Shown: one piece after another, positions 13,884 to 22,170 of the stretch
Layout of the letters: each line of letters starts with the position of its first letter
Position numbering within the stretch: position 1 is the stretch's first letter
Origin: a virus
Strand: one strand, 5' to 3'
Length of the DNA: 37,987 nt
Virus record (IMG/VR): IMGVR_UViG_3300042553_000307
Span: 1-37,987 of that record
Notes under the pieces: model-generated
Database searches by the model: none
Seen by the model: only the letters and a program-made list of their open reading frames with translations
What the model was told of the DNA's origin: nothing
Program-made: the position numbers and the translations under genes

Positions 13884-14807
13884 ATGGCCGACCATGGCAT
13901 GGGCTACCTGCCCGATCCAGAAGGTGCTGAAGCGTTCGTTGCGACGTTGCCACACCCCACGCTTGCGACTGCCGGCCCAGACCTAAAGGCCGCAGACCAA
14001 GATGTGATGCTGTACCCGGCTCTGCTGGCGTGTGACAGCAAGTGGAAGCGTGGCTCTCAGGGCAACGTGGGCTCGTGCGTCGGCTGGGGCGCGAGCCTTG
14101 CGGTGGACGTGCTCGCCGCCTGCGACATTCACTGGCGGAAAGAGCCAGAGGCATGGAAGGGCCGCACGATTGAAGCCAGTTTGTATGGCTTTTCCCGAGT
14201 TGAGGCTCGCGGGCAGAAGAGCAACCAAGGCGGCGACGGTTCCACGGGCTTCCATGCCGCCAAGGCCATTCGGGATTTTGGCTCGCTGCATTACGGCGTG
14301 GACTACGGCGGCACCGTGATCCGCGAGGAAGGCAAGCAGCAGCGGGACCGCGAGTGGGGACGCAATGGCGTGCCAAACGTGCTCGAGCCGTTTGCCAAGG
14401 AGCGGCGGTGCAGCGAAACGACGCTGGCCACAAACTTCAATGAGGCTGCCGCAGCGATCAGCAACGGCTACCCGGTGGTGGTGTGCAGTGGCCAGGGCTT
14501 CAGCATGAGCCGAGACGATGACGGTTTTTGCAAGGCCGGTGGCGTTTGGTGGCACGCAATGTGCCTGATTGGCCTGCGTGGTGGCAAGCGTCCAGGCCTG
14601 CTGTGTGCCAACTCGTGGGGAGAGTCCAACACGGTTGGCAAGCATTACCCGCACGACATTCCGCCTGCCGTCCGCAACTGTTCTTTCTGGATCGACGCCG
14701 ACGTGTGCGACCGCATGCTCTCAGGGCGTGATTCCTACGTCTACGCCGGCTACAGCGGGTTCAAGCCGTCCACGCTCCCAGATAACTGGCTCCGAGGTGT
14801 GCTGTGA
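13884..14807 (+). CDS. papain-fold (C1-like) cysteine peptidase
   Basis: 307 aa. The complete papain active site can be read: Q59 and C65 in SQGNVGSCVGWGAS, with the same six-residue Gln-to-Cys spacing as papain Q19-C25; H224 in GGVWWHAMCLIGL; and N243 in CANSWGES, the NSWG motif. No signal peptide or propeptide is obvious, so it acts in the cytoplasm, in the virion or after release through membrane damage. Neighbours are small membrane proteins, so a role in lysis, virion entry or host-protein cleavage is plausible. It shares a GTGA overlap with the lipoprotein-like gene. Confidence 0.82.
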   Translation: MADHGMGYLPDPEGAEAFVATLPHPTLATAGPDLKAADQDVMLYPALLACDSKWKRGSQGNVGSCVGWGASLAVDVLAACDIHWRKEPEAWKGRTIEASLYGFSRVEARGQKSNQGGDGSTGFHAAKAIRDFGSLHYGVDYGGTVIREEGKQQRDREWGRNGVPNVLEPFAKERRCSETTLATNFNEAAAAISNGYPVVVCSGQGFSMSRDDDGFCKAGGVWWHAMCLIGLRGGKRPGLLCANSWGESNTVGKHYPHDIPPAVRNCSFWIDADVCDRMLSGRDSYVYAGYSGFKPSTLPDNWLRGVL

Positions 14808-15043
14808 GATTTCTTATCTGCCTTGTTGTCGTGCTGATTGGCTGCGTGGCCACGCTGCCCGATGACCAGGGCGTATCAGCCGACATGGCATGCGAAACAG
14901 CCCGCATGGTGACGCAGCTTCGGCACGAGATCGCACCCACGCCGGCAAGCGACAAGTGCGACAACTGCGACGGCACCGGCAAGATCGGAGACGGCCGCAT
15001 TGTGCTTGAGTGCCCAGCGTGCAAAGGAACCGGCAAGAAATGA
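14804..15043 (+). CDS. lipoprotein-like small protein with two CxxCxGxG motifs
   Basis: 79 aa, GTG start at a GTGA overlap. The N-terminus MRFLICLVVVLIGCVATLP is hydrophobic and ends in LIGC, a plausible lipobox with the lipidated Cys at 14. The C-terminus has CDNCDGTGKIG and ECPACKGTGKK, two CxxCxGxG repeats as in the zinc-binding region of DnaJ. A predicted outer- or inner-membrane anchored protein with a minimal zinc ribbon is unusual. In its position between peptidase and holin-like genes it could be a spanin-like o-component, but the zinc motifs are not typical of Rz1. Confidence 0.65.
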   Translation: MRFLICLVVVLIGCVATLPDDQGVSADMACETARMVTQLRHEIAPTPASDKCDNCDGTGKIGDGRIVLECPACKGTGKK

Positions 15044-15384
15044 CGCTCGCCGACTTGGAAACGCACGTCTGGGATCGCCTGCCCACGCTCCAGCGTGTTG
15101 CCGGCCGACGCATTGCTAACCGTGTCGTGCGTCGAGCCGTCGCCGGCTGGCCCATCCCGGTGCTTGAGCAGTGCGACGATGCCGAGGCTGCCGTGGTGGC
15201 GAAGTACTACACCCGCACGGTGGAACGCTCAGTGCGTGCCGACATGCAGATGGGCTTCTTTACGCTGCTCATCTTCTCGGCACTGGTGCAAGAGATCGTC
15301 AAGATTCTTGTACGGTGGTGGATGGAGAAGAGCGAGAACCGCAGCCAGATGCGGCTTCTGTCCAGTGAGGCCCGCAATGACTGA
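15040..15384 (+). CDS. small membrane protein, 114 aa
   Basis: ATG at the ATGA overlap at 15040. Amphipathic, basic N-terminal 60 residues, then one hydrophobic segment at about 71-90 (FFTLLIFSALVQEIVKIL) followed by a charged tail (RWWMEKSENRSQ). One membrane span near the C-terminus. Holin or envelope-complex membership is possible given the adjacent second membrane protein, but there is no family hallmark. Confidence 0.6.
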   Translation: MTLADLETHVWDRLPTLQRVAGRRIANRVVRRAVAGWPIPVLEQCDDAEAAVVAKYYTRTVERSVRADMQMGFFTLLIFSALVQEIVKILVRWWMEKSENRSQMRLLSSEARND

Positions 15385-15619
15385 TGCTGCGAAGGAAACC
15401 GTTTACGGCATCATCGAGCGGTGGGGATTTCCCACTTTGGTAGCAATTGCTTGCGGCTGGGTGCTTCGCGCCGATGTTTTGCTCCCTCTTGTTGAGGAGC
15501 ACCGGGCTTTCGTGAAGAGCCTCAGCGAGACGCAGCGTGAGATCAGCAAGGCCGTGAGCGAGCAGACACGGCTGCTGTATGCGTTGCAGCCACGGGCCGG
15601 CGAAAGCCAGGAGAACTGA
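15377..15619 (+). CDS. holin-like small membrane protein, 80 aa
   Basis: ATG at 15377, inside the end of the previous gene. A hydrophobic segment (about 14-32, RWGFPTLVAIACGWVLRAD) is followed by a helical, coiled-coil-like region (about 37-66) with polar and charged residues (EEHRAFVKSLSETQREISKAVSEQTRLL). Small proteins with one N-terminal span and a coiled coil occur commonly in phage lysis regions as holins, holin inhibitors or spanin parts. The assignment is by size, topology and position only. Confidence 0.5.
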   Translation: MTDAAKETVYGIIERWGFPTLVAIACGWVLRADVLLPLVEEHRAFVKSLSETQREISKAVSEQTRLLYALQPRAGESQEN

Positions 15620-15622
15620 GCC

Positions 15623-16921
15623 ATGGCGATGAGTCCACGACTGCTGAGGCCAAGACAAACGCTGCACCCAGAAGCGGCGGCATGGGCGGCTCGAGTTGTG
15701 TCGAACGGCGGCAGTGTGAGCGGCACGACCCTCTCAGCCGTGTCTAAGTTCTGTGCGGCTATCGCATCGGCATCGCTTCGGGATCGCTTCTACCGGCTCA
15801 ACCTGTTCTGCGGCACGGGACTGAACGCCGCGCTGGTTCCGCTTTACCTGACGCCCGACAAGACGGTCACCAACCTGTTCCAGTTCGGCACAGACCCCAC
15901 CAACGCGGCGTGGCTTGCTGGCGGGAACGGCGCTATCACAAGAGCCGCAACGGCGGAGGTCGGGCCGCTTGGATATGGATACGCGACCAAACTCACAACG
16001 CCGTCAGCCCCGTTTGATGTTCGTCAGATGTACCAGCAGATGCCACTTGATGGGCGTCAGGTGACCGTGTCTGCGTGGATGAAAACAAACTCTGGAACTC
16101 GCCAAATCCAGTGGCTTGCTGGCAACGTATACTCCGACACCGTCACAGTCACAACAACGTGGCAGCGGTTCACAAAGACATTCACGCTTCCGACTTCTAC
16201 AGACGCTCGCACCGGCTTTTCGACCGTCAGCGAACTCAGCGATGCCGCAGGGTTCATTTACGTTTGGGGGATGCAGTGCGAGTACGGCGCGACTGCGACC
16301 TCGTACAACCAGCCGAGATACGGCAACACCACCGACACCAACGTGGGGCCGTTTGTCACTGGCGACTACGCGGAGACGGGGGCGAGTGGCGGGCTGGCGG
16401 CTGGAACTGGATCAAAGCACCTTCGCACAGGACTCACGCAAGCCAACGTCGGCGTGTCCAGTTGCCACCTTGCTTGCTATGAAATCGCGAGGGCGACTAA
16501 TGCTTATGCGAATCGCATTGGAAGCAGAGGTGCCGGCGACACTAATGAGCACGCGATCACCAACATCGATGTATCAACAACGATTGACTACGCCTCGTCG
16601 GCTATCGCCGGAAATCAACGCGCGAGATCGACTGGCTACACGCAAACAGGCGCGTTCTGGCTTGGCGTAAACACATCCGCTACGTCAGCCGCGATCTACA
16701 AGAACGGAGCATCTTCCGCAACGTCCACGCCTACGGCGCGTACAGCGCAAAGCGTGGAATACTATGTCTTCGCGCTCAACAACAACGGAGTCTTGGACTC
16801 TGCGCAGACCACTGGCCGGAGCGGCGGCTACAGCATCGGCTTGTCAATGACCGCCTCGCAAGCTGCCGCCTACTACACCGCCATGCAGGCATTCCAAACA
16901 GCCCTGACGAGGAACGTCTGA
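15623..16921 (+). CDS. tail fibre / receptor-binding-like protein
   Basis: 432 aa. The N-terminus (LRPRQTLHPEAAAWAARVV, then LRDRFYRLNLFCGTGLNAALVPLYL) looks like the virion-attached start seen in many aquatic phage adhesins. The middle (about 90-235) is a jelly-roll carbohydrate-binding-like domain ending in FIYVWGMQCEYGATATSYNQP, a very common fibre signature. The C-terminal third (about 245-430) is Ser/Thr/Ala/Gly-rich and concanavalin/LamG-like, with a TGDYAETG and LRTGLT start. It probably binds a surface glycan of the host. It lies before the packaging genes rather than after the tail genes, which is somewhat unusual. Confidence 0.75.
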   Translation: MAMSPRLLRPRQTLHPEAAAWAARVVSNGGSVSGTTLSAVSKFCAAIASASLRDRFYRLNLFCGTGLNAALVPLYLTPDKTVTNLFQFGTDPTNAAWLAGGNGAITRAATAEVGPLGYGYATKLTTPSAPFDVRQMYQQMPLDGRQVTVSAWMKTNSGTRQIQWLAGNVYSDTVTVTTTWQRFTKTFTLPTSTDARTGFSTVSELSDAAGFIYVWGMQCEYGATATSYNQPRYGNTTDTNVGPFVTGDYAETGASGGLAAGTGSKHLRTGLTQANVGVSSCHLACYEIARATNAYANRIGSRGAGDTNEHAITNIDVSTTIDYASSAIAGNQRARSTGYTQTGAFWLGVNTSATSAAIYKNGASSATSTPTARTAQSVEYYVFALNNNGVLDSAQTTGRSGGYSIGLSMTASQAAAYYTAMQAFQTALTRNV

Positions 16922-17247
16922 TGCTTCTCTCCGAGATGACGCTCCCCGTTCCCTACGCCGACTGCAAAGACCTCGCACTGGTCTACCCCTACGAGATCGC
17001 TGTCGCCCTGTACGGTGTGCAGGAGGAGCACGGCGATCCGCGACACGTCCCGGCAGGCCGACAACTCACTGATCGCCGATGGATGCTATGCGGCGATGTG
17101 CTGAGCGAAGTAGGTAGCAAAGGCATTCTTGCCAAGGCGTTTGGCTATATCACCACGGAGATGATGGCCAATGTTGAAGTCATTCCTATGAGCGAGGCAC
17201 TGGCGTTGCTTCCGCTGGACGAGCCAGCAATTCCACTGCAAGAGTAA
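16921..17247 (+). CDS. hypothetical protein, 108 aa, downstream of the fibre gene
   Basis: Starts at TGATG overlap with the fibre stop, so it is likely co-translated. Contains LVYPYEIAVALYGVQ and GRQLTDRRWMLCGDVLSEV. No recognised domain. Its coupling suggests a chaperone or small accessory of the fibre protein. Confidence 0.6.
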   Translation: MLLSEMTLPVPYADCKDLALVYPYEIAVALYGVQEEHGDPRHVPAGRQLTDRRWMLCGDVLSEVGSKGILAKAFGYITTEMMANVEVIPMSEALALLPLDEPAIPLQE

Positions 17248-17286
17248 CCACCCCAGCCCATACCCTAGACCGCACAGGAGAGACTC

Positions 17287-17643
17287 ATGGCCGACAACAT
17301 CATCAGCCGCAAGAACCGTGACATTGACATCACCCTACACACTGCCACGGCATCGGCTACCACGCTGGACATGCGTGATGTAGCTGGTGCTGTAGTGTCG
17401 CTGGGCACGATGAGCACGAACGCCAGCACGCTCCAGATGTGGGTAGGCACCAGCACGGCTGGCACGTTCCGCCGACTCTACAAGTCTGATGGCAGCGTGG
17501 CAGACCTCACGCTCTCTGCCTCAAGCACGGACGGGCGAGCGTATGCCCTGCCTGACGAAGTGTTTGGCACCGAGTACCTGAAGATCGTCTCGGCCACGAC
17601 CAACAGCACGGGCACCGCTGGCGTGGTCATGCTGAAGAGCTAG
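17287..17643 (+). CDS. putative small virion or decoration-like protein, 118 aa
   Basis: ATG at 17287 with a good CACAGGAGAGACTC ribosome site, better than most genes here, suggesting high expression. The protein is Ser/Thr/Ala-rich and beta-rich (ITLHTATASATTLDM, LQMWVGTSTAGTFRRLYKSDG, EYLKIVSATTNSTGTAGVVML). That composition is typical of exposed virion proteins such as fibre-tip or capsid decoration proteins. No family recognised. Confidence 0.6.
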   Translation: MADNIISRKNRDIDITLHTATASATTLDMRDVAGAVVSLGTMSTNASTLQMWVGTSTAGTFRRLYKSDGSVADLTLSASSTDGRAYALPDEVFGTEYLKIVSATTNSTGTAGVVMLKS

Positions 17644-17645
17644 AC

Positions 17646-17966
17646 GTGCCTACCAAGATCCCCAGCCATAGGCCGCTGCGTCTGCGTTCGTCCCGCCCTC
17701 AGCGAGACGACAGCGCCAGACCCAACGCGGCAGCCCGTGGCTATTGCGACAAGGCTCACAAGAAGTGGCGTCAGGCTGTACTGAACAGATGCCACTGGCA
17801 ATGCGTGGATTGTGGCCGCGTAGCCTACGGGCGAGAGATGCACGCGGATCACGTAATCCCCATCAGCCAAGGTGGCGACAGGTACGACGTTGCCAACGGG
17901 CAAGCCAGGTGCTCTGCGTGCCACGCACGCAAGACGCTGCGGGAAACGAGGGCAGGGGTAGGGTAG
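17646..17966 (+). CDS. HNH endonuclease
   Basis: 106 aa, GTG start. Basic N-terminus, then CVDCGRV (C53, C56), the catalytic HADHVIPISQGG (H66, D68, H69), N84 and CSACHARKT (C89, C92, H93). This is a complete HNH fold with a zinc site. HNH proteins immediately upstream of terminase genes are frequent in HK97-like phages, where they assist genome packaging and cut DNA together with TerL. Placement just before TerS supports that role rather than a homing nuclease. Confidence 0.88.
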   Translation: MPTKIPSHRPLRLRSSRPQRDDSARPNAAARGYCDKAHKKWRQAVLNRCHWQCVDCGRVAYGREMHADHVIPISQGGDRYDVANGQARCSACHARKTLRETRAGVG

Positions 17967-18047
17967 GTCGGATCTCTATGGCGTGCGTGGATACAAACCC
18001 CACGGTTTCCTCAAACGCACGCGGGGCCGAAATTGGGAGTTTGCAAC

Positions 18048-18506
18048 ATGGGCCGGGGCCGCAAGCCGACGCCTAAGCCGCTACTTAAGCTTCGCGGCGC
18101 TCGCGTTAGGGGCCCGCACAAGTCAGGCATCGACGCGGTTCCTGGCATCCCGCCTGCTCCGCACTGGCTCTCGGATCTCGCCCGCGAGGAGTGGGAGCGA
18201 ATCGTGCCGATGCTTGAGGCGTCCAAAGTGATGAGCCCCAGGCACCAGCAGACGCTGGCAGCCTACTGCGATTCGCTTGCAGACATGATTGAGGCAGACC
18301 GTGAGCTCAAGGCCAACGGGGCCACGTTCATGGACGATCGCGGTAGGGTAAGCAATCACCCGGCGTGGAACCGCAAACGCGACGCGAGAAACCAGATGCT
18401 TAAGTTCGCGGCCGAGTTCGGCCTGACGGCCTCGGCGCTGGCCCGTGTTTCGGCGGTTGAGAATGGCCCGCAAGCAGACGAAGAAGACGCCCGAATGTTC
18501 GCTTGA
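18048..18506 (+). CDS. terS: terminase small subunit, P27 family
   Basis: 152 aa from ATG 18048; the upstream in-frame ATG at 18033 has no ribosome site. Typical P27 pattern: MGRGRKPTPKPLLKLRG at the start, then PPAPHWLSDLAREEWERIVPML (about 37-58) and HQQTLAAYCDSLADMIEADREL. It recognises phage DNA and feeds it to the large subunit. Overlaps the TerL ORF by about 44 bases. An 81-bp gap lies upstream. Confidence 0.88.
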   Translation: MGRGRKPTPKPLLKLRGARVRGPHKSGIDAVPGIPPAPHWLSDLAREEWERIVPMLEASKVMSPRHQQTLAAYCDSLADMIEADRELKANGATFMDDRGRVSNHPAWNRKRDARNQMLKFAAEFGLTASALARVSAVENGPQADEEDARMFA

Positions 18507-20028
18507 GCACCCATGCGAAAAGTGCTCCTCGTGTCTGGCGGTGCGTTTCTTCCACAAGCACCTGACGCACGCCAAAGGCGAGCTCGGCGGCAAGCCGTTC
18601 ACGCTTGAGCCGTGGCAGCAGGACTACGTGCGAAAGCTCTTCGCCACTGATGGCGACGTGCGCAAAGTCCGCACCAGCCTACTGGCGATTCCGCGCAAGA
18701 ACGGAAAGAGCAGCCTTTGTGCTGGCATCGCCCTCAAGCTGCTGATGGAGAACGAGCCCGGCTGTGAAGTCTATTCCTGTGCAGCCTCACGCGATCAGGC
18801 CCGGCTCGTCTTCGACATGGCCCGCGTCTACGTCGAGCAGTCGCCGGTTCTTCGGCAGCATCTCAAGGTTTACAGAAACGCCATCGTGCGGGAGGCGACG
18901 CACGGAACGTACAAGGCGTTGAGTGCGGAGGCCGGTATTCAACATGGGCTCTCGGCACATGGTGTCATTTTCGATGAGCTCCACGTCTCGAACCGCGAGA
19001 TGTGGGAAGTAATGCTGAGCAGCCAAGGTGCTCGGCGTCAACCGCTTACGGTCGCGCTCACCACGGCAGGATTTGACCGCAAAAGCGTCTGCTGGGAAAT
19101 CTGGAAATACGCTGAGGCTGTGGCCGCTGGCACGGTAAAAGACGAGACGTTCCTGCCGGCCATCTATGCCGCCCCGATTGAGGCCGATTGGAAAGACGAA
19201 AAAACGTGGGAGCGTGCCAACCCCAACCTAGGCGTCTCGGTACGGCTCGACTTCCTGCGGAGCGAATGTGCTCGAGCGGTTGAGATGCCGACGTATGAGA
19301 ACACTTTCCGGCAGCTGTACTTGAACCAGTGGACAGAGCAGAGCACGAGGTGGCTGCGAATGGATCACTGGGCCCAAGGTGACAAGCCATGCCCCGTGGA
19401 TCTCGCTGGACGCGAGTGCTGGGCCGGGCTGGACTTGGCCACGACGTTTGACACCACAGCCCTGGTTCTGCTGTTCCCGCTAGACGATGGCACGTTTTGG
19501 ATTGAGCCGCACTTCTGGATACCGAGCGACAACGCCCACCAGCGAGAGCGACGCGACAAGGTGCCGTACCTAACGTGGCATCGGCAGGGGCATCTGAACA
19601 TGACCGATGGCAACGTCACTGACTTTGACCAAGTGCGGTCAGACATCAACGCCATAGCCAGCAAGTACAAGGTCTGCGGCATCGGCCTGGACCCGTGGAA
19701 CTCCGCGCAACTCGGCCAACAACTGCAAGGCGACGGCCTTCCCATGTCAGACTTTCGACAGGGCTATGGATCTTTATCCGCGCCCTCGAAGCAACTCGAA
19801 AACTGGTGCGTGTCTGGAAAACTGATACACGGTGGGCACCCAGTGCTGTCGTGGCAGGCTTCCAACGTGGCCATCCAGCAGGATTCCGCAGCCGGAAACA
19901 TTAAGCCGAGCAAGGCCAAAAGCACAGAACGCATAGACGGCATCGTGTCGCTGGTCATGGCCATCGGGCTGTGGCAAAAGGCAACCGCAGCCACGCCGGA
20001 ACAGTCCTGGGACATGATGACGCTATGA
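18463..20028 (+). CDS. terL: terminase large subunit
   Basis: About 521 aa from ATG 18463, though this start is uncertain. N-terminal ATPase: Walker A in AIPRKNGKSS (75-84) and Walker B VIFDE (168-172). C-terminal RNase H-like nuclease beginning at CWAGLDLATTFDTTALVLLF (D324). It pumps DNA into proheads and cuts concatemers. Its N-terminus carries an extra Cys cluster (CSLEHPCEKCSSC, 12-24), possibly a small zinc knuckle, which is not part of the usual core. The stop shares ATGA with the portal gene. Confidence 0.95.
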   Translation: MARKQTKKTPECSLEHPCEKCSSCLAVRFFHKHLTHAKGELGGKPFTLEPWQQDYVRKLFATDGDVRKVRTSLLAIPRKNGKSSLCAGIALKLLMENEPGCEVYSCAASRDQARLVFDMARVYVEQSPVLRQHLKVYRNAIVREATHGTYKALSAEAGIQHGLSAHGVIFDELHVSNREMWEVMLSSQGARRQPLTVALTTAGFDRKSVCWEIWKYAEAVAAGTVKDETFLPAIYAAPIEADWKDEKTWERANPNLGVSVRLDFLRSECARAVEMPTYENTFRQLYLNQWTEQSTRWLRMDHWAQGDKPCPVDLAGRECWAGLDLATTFDTTALVLLFPLDDGTFWIEPHFWIPSDNAHQRERRDKVPYLTWHRQGHLNMTDGNVTDFDQVRSDINAIASKYKVCGIGLDPWNSAQLGQQLQGDGLPMSDFRQGYGSLSAPSKQLENWCVSGKLIHGGHPVLSWQASNVAIQQDSAAGNIKPSKAKSTERIDGIVSLVMAIGLWQKATAATPEQSWDMMTL

Positions 20029-21326
20029 GCGAAAACGCAGCCGCTGACTTCAAGATGTTCGACCTGCGTGGCATCGACTGGCCCGAAGTGAGTTCCAGCC
20101 GCACGCCTTCCGGCATCCGCGTCAACGCTGACAACTCAATGGCGTGCTCGGCCTACACGGCCTGCATCCGTGTCATATCGGATGCGGTATCTGCCCTGCC
20201 GCTGCACATCTACGAGCGGATGGCCAACGGCGGGAAACAGAAGGCCACGAGTCATCCTGTGTATCGGCTCCTGCACCAGCAGCCCAACCCGTGGCAGACG
20301 GCCCAAGAGTTCCGAGATTGGATGACCGGCATGTACCTCCACTACGGTGCGAGCTACGCCGAGATCCGCCCAGGTGCTCGAGGTGCCGTGTCTGAGTTGT
20401 GGCCGCTGCACTCCAGCCGCATGGAGGCAGAGCGGTTGACTGACGGCACGCTGCGGTATCGCTACCGCGAGCCAAGTGGCCAGCAGACGATCTACAGCCA
20501 GGAGCAGATCTTCGCCCTGCGATTCACGACCGAAGACGGCATCAAGGCGATCCCGACATACAAGATTTTCCAGAACGCCATTGGCCTGGCCCAGGCCCTT
20601 GAGACACACGGCAGTACGTACTTCGGCAACGGTGCCCGGCCCGGCATCGTGCTGGAGAGCGACAACCCGATTCCCATTGAGGCTGCCGAGCGACTCCGCG
20701 AGCAGTGGGAACGCATGCACCGTGGTGCCGATCGGGCTTTCCGCACAGCTGTGCTGCCTAACGGCGTGAAGGCCCACGAGCTCAGCGGCTCAAACGAAGC
20801 AGCCCAGATGCTTGAGAGCCGGGCTTTCCAAGTGGTTGAAATCTGTCGGGCGTTTCGCGTGCCGCCGCACATGATCCAGATGCTGGACCGCAGCACGTTC
20901 AACAACATCGAGGTGCAGGGCACAGAGTTTGTGCAGCACTGCCTGCTGCCGCACTTGAAGCGGTGGGAGGCCGCGATCAGCCGCGACCTAATCGTAGATG
21001 ACGAGAAATACTTCGCTGAGCACAGCGTGAGTGGCCTGCTTCGCGGCGACCACGCGAGCCGGTCTGCCTACTACGTTTCCGCCCTGCAGAATGGCTGGAT
21101 GACGGTGAACGAGATTCGTGAGCTTGAGAACCTCAACCCGATCGGCCCGCAAGGCGATCAGCACTTCATTCAGCTGAACATGACCACGCTGGAGAAGGCA
21201 GGCCAGGAGCCGCAAGATCCGCAGCCGATGCCGCAGGACACGCCGGGCGAGCCAGCGGACGGCACGCCAGAAGACGATGCCGAAGACACGACTACCGCCC
21301 AGGAGGACACGCCCGATGGAACTTGA
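20025..21326 (+). CDS. HK97-type portal protein
   Basis: 433 aa from the ATGA start at 20025. Family features: SACSAYTACIRVISDAVSALPLHIYER (about 38-66), RLLHQQPNPWQTAQEFRDW, GNAYAEI-like GASYAEIRPG, and the helix-rich VVEICRAFRVPPHMIQML segment (about 284-303). It forms the dodecameric ring at the capsid vertex. The tail (about 395-433) is Pro/Glu/Asp-rich and disordered. It overlaps the protease gene by 11 bases. Confidence 0.93.
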   Translation: MSENAAADFKMFDLRGIDWPEVSSSRTPSGIRVNADNSMACSAYTACIRVISDAVSALPLHIYERMANGGKQKATSHPVYRLLHQQPNPWQTAQEFRDWMTGMYLHYGASYAEIRPGARGAVSELWPLHSSRMEAERLTDGTLRYRYREPSGQQTIYSQEQIFALRFTTEDGIKAIPTYKIFQNAIGLAQALETHGSTYFGNGARPGIVLESDNPIPIEAAERLREQWERMHRGADRAFRTAVLPNGVKAHELSGSNEAAQMLESRAFQVVEICRAFRVPPHMIQMLDRSTFNNIEVQGTEFVQHCLLPHLKRWEAAISRDLIVDDEKYFAEHSVSGLLRGDHASRSAYYVSALQNGWMTVNEIRELENLNPIGPQGDQHFIQLNMTTLEKAGQEPQDPQPMPQDTPGEPADGTPEDDAEDTTTAQEDTPDGT

Positions 21327-21960
21327 GCGCCGCGACTTCGCCTTTGACGAGACTGACGAGCTCATCGTTGAGCAGCGTGCTGACGGCCGGGCAGCCATCA
21401 TCGGCTACGCCGCTGTGTACAACCGCATGAGCCTTGACCTGGGCGGGTTCAAGGAAGAAATCCTGCCGGGTGCTTTTGACAAGGTGCTGAGCCGCCAGCG
21501 TGGCAAGCAGGACGTGGTGGCCCTGTTCAACCATGACAGCAACATCGTGCTCGGTCGCACTTCGAGCGGCACGCTGGAACTCACGAGCGACAGCAAGGGC
21601 CTGCGGTACGTGGTCACTCCGCCCGTGAGCCGTGCCGACGTACTTGAGCTCATCGCTCGCAAGGACGTTGCCGGCAGTTCATTCGCGTTCACGGTTGGCA
21701 AAGACGGGGAAGCGTTCCGCACTGGCGACGGTGGCCAAGCCATCCGCCAGATCCGCGAGGTGAGCGGCCTGTACGACGTTGGCCCGGTGCTCACGCCTGC
21801 GTACCCGTCAACGTCTGCCAGCGTCGCCATGCGTTCCTACGAGGCATGGATTGCATCGCAGTCCGCCGAAGAGCCGGCAGTTCGGGCGGTTAGTTCGCGT
21901 TCGGCCTTGCGGGGCGTCGCCGCCGCCTGGGCTGCCACCTTAAGGCTCAAGAATGTCTGA
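21316..21960 (+). CDS. HK97-type prohead protease
   Basis: 214 aa from ATG 21316 with AGGAGGACACG before it. Seen: IIGYAAVYNRMSLDLGGFKEEILPGAFDKVL (about 28-59), ALFNHDSNIVLGRTSSGTLEL with the conserved His (about 73-93), the GSSFAFTV segment containing the catalytic Ser (about 118-125), and YDVGPVLTPAYPSTSASV near the end. It cleaves the scaffold domain of the capsid protein during maturation. Usual order portal-protease-capsid is kept. Confidence 0.93.
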   Translation: MELERRDFAFDETDELIVEQRADGRAAIIGYAAVYNRMSLDLGGFKEEILPGAFDKVLSRQRGKQDVVALFNHDSNIVLGRTSSGTLELTSDSKGLRYVVTPPVSRADVLELIARKDVAGSSFAFTVGKDGEAFRTGDGGQAIRQIREVSGLYDVGPVLTPAYPSTSASVAMRSYEAWIASQSAEEPAVRAVSSRSALRGVAAAWAATLRLKNV

Positions 21961-22123
21961 GGCCCGCTGCACCTGCGGCGAGAAGTTGCGGTGCCGTTCC
22001 TCTCGCCCGTGTGGCGAAGAGCGTCAGCAGTATTTGCGTTGCCCGCGATGCGGCGCTCGTGCTGTCGTGTTTGTAAAAACAACACATTCGGAAGTCCGGT
22101 TCTGCAAGAGGCCGGCACGCTAG
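21953..22123 (+). CDS. small Cys-rich zinc-ribbon-like protein, 56 aa
   Basis: ATG at 21953 lies 8 bases before the protease stop; the frame ends at TAG 22121-22123. The product has CTCGEKLRC, CGEERQQYLRC and CPRCGARAVVF, six or seven Cys in a zinc-ribbon spacing. The plan (Cys pair, RSSR, then YLRCPRCGA and hydrophobic tail) recalls the small Ogr/Delta late activators of P2-type phages, but conserved lengths differ. It lies between protease and capsid genes and was too short for common cut-offs. Real gene status is supported by the coupled start and absence of another gene in the 210-bp interval. Confidence 0.55.
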   Translation: MSEARCTCGEKLRCRSSRPCGEERQQYLRCPRCGARAVVFVKTTHSEVRFCKRPAR

Positions 22124-22170
22124 AGGCACAGTGGAATCCATCGGCAATACCGCCGGCGGAGATATACCAC

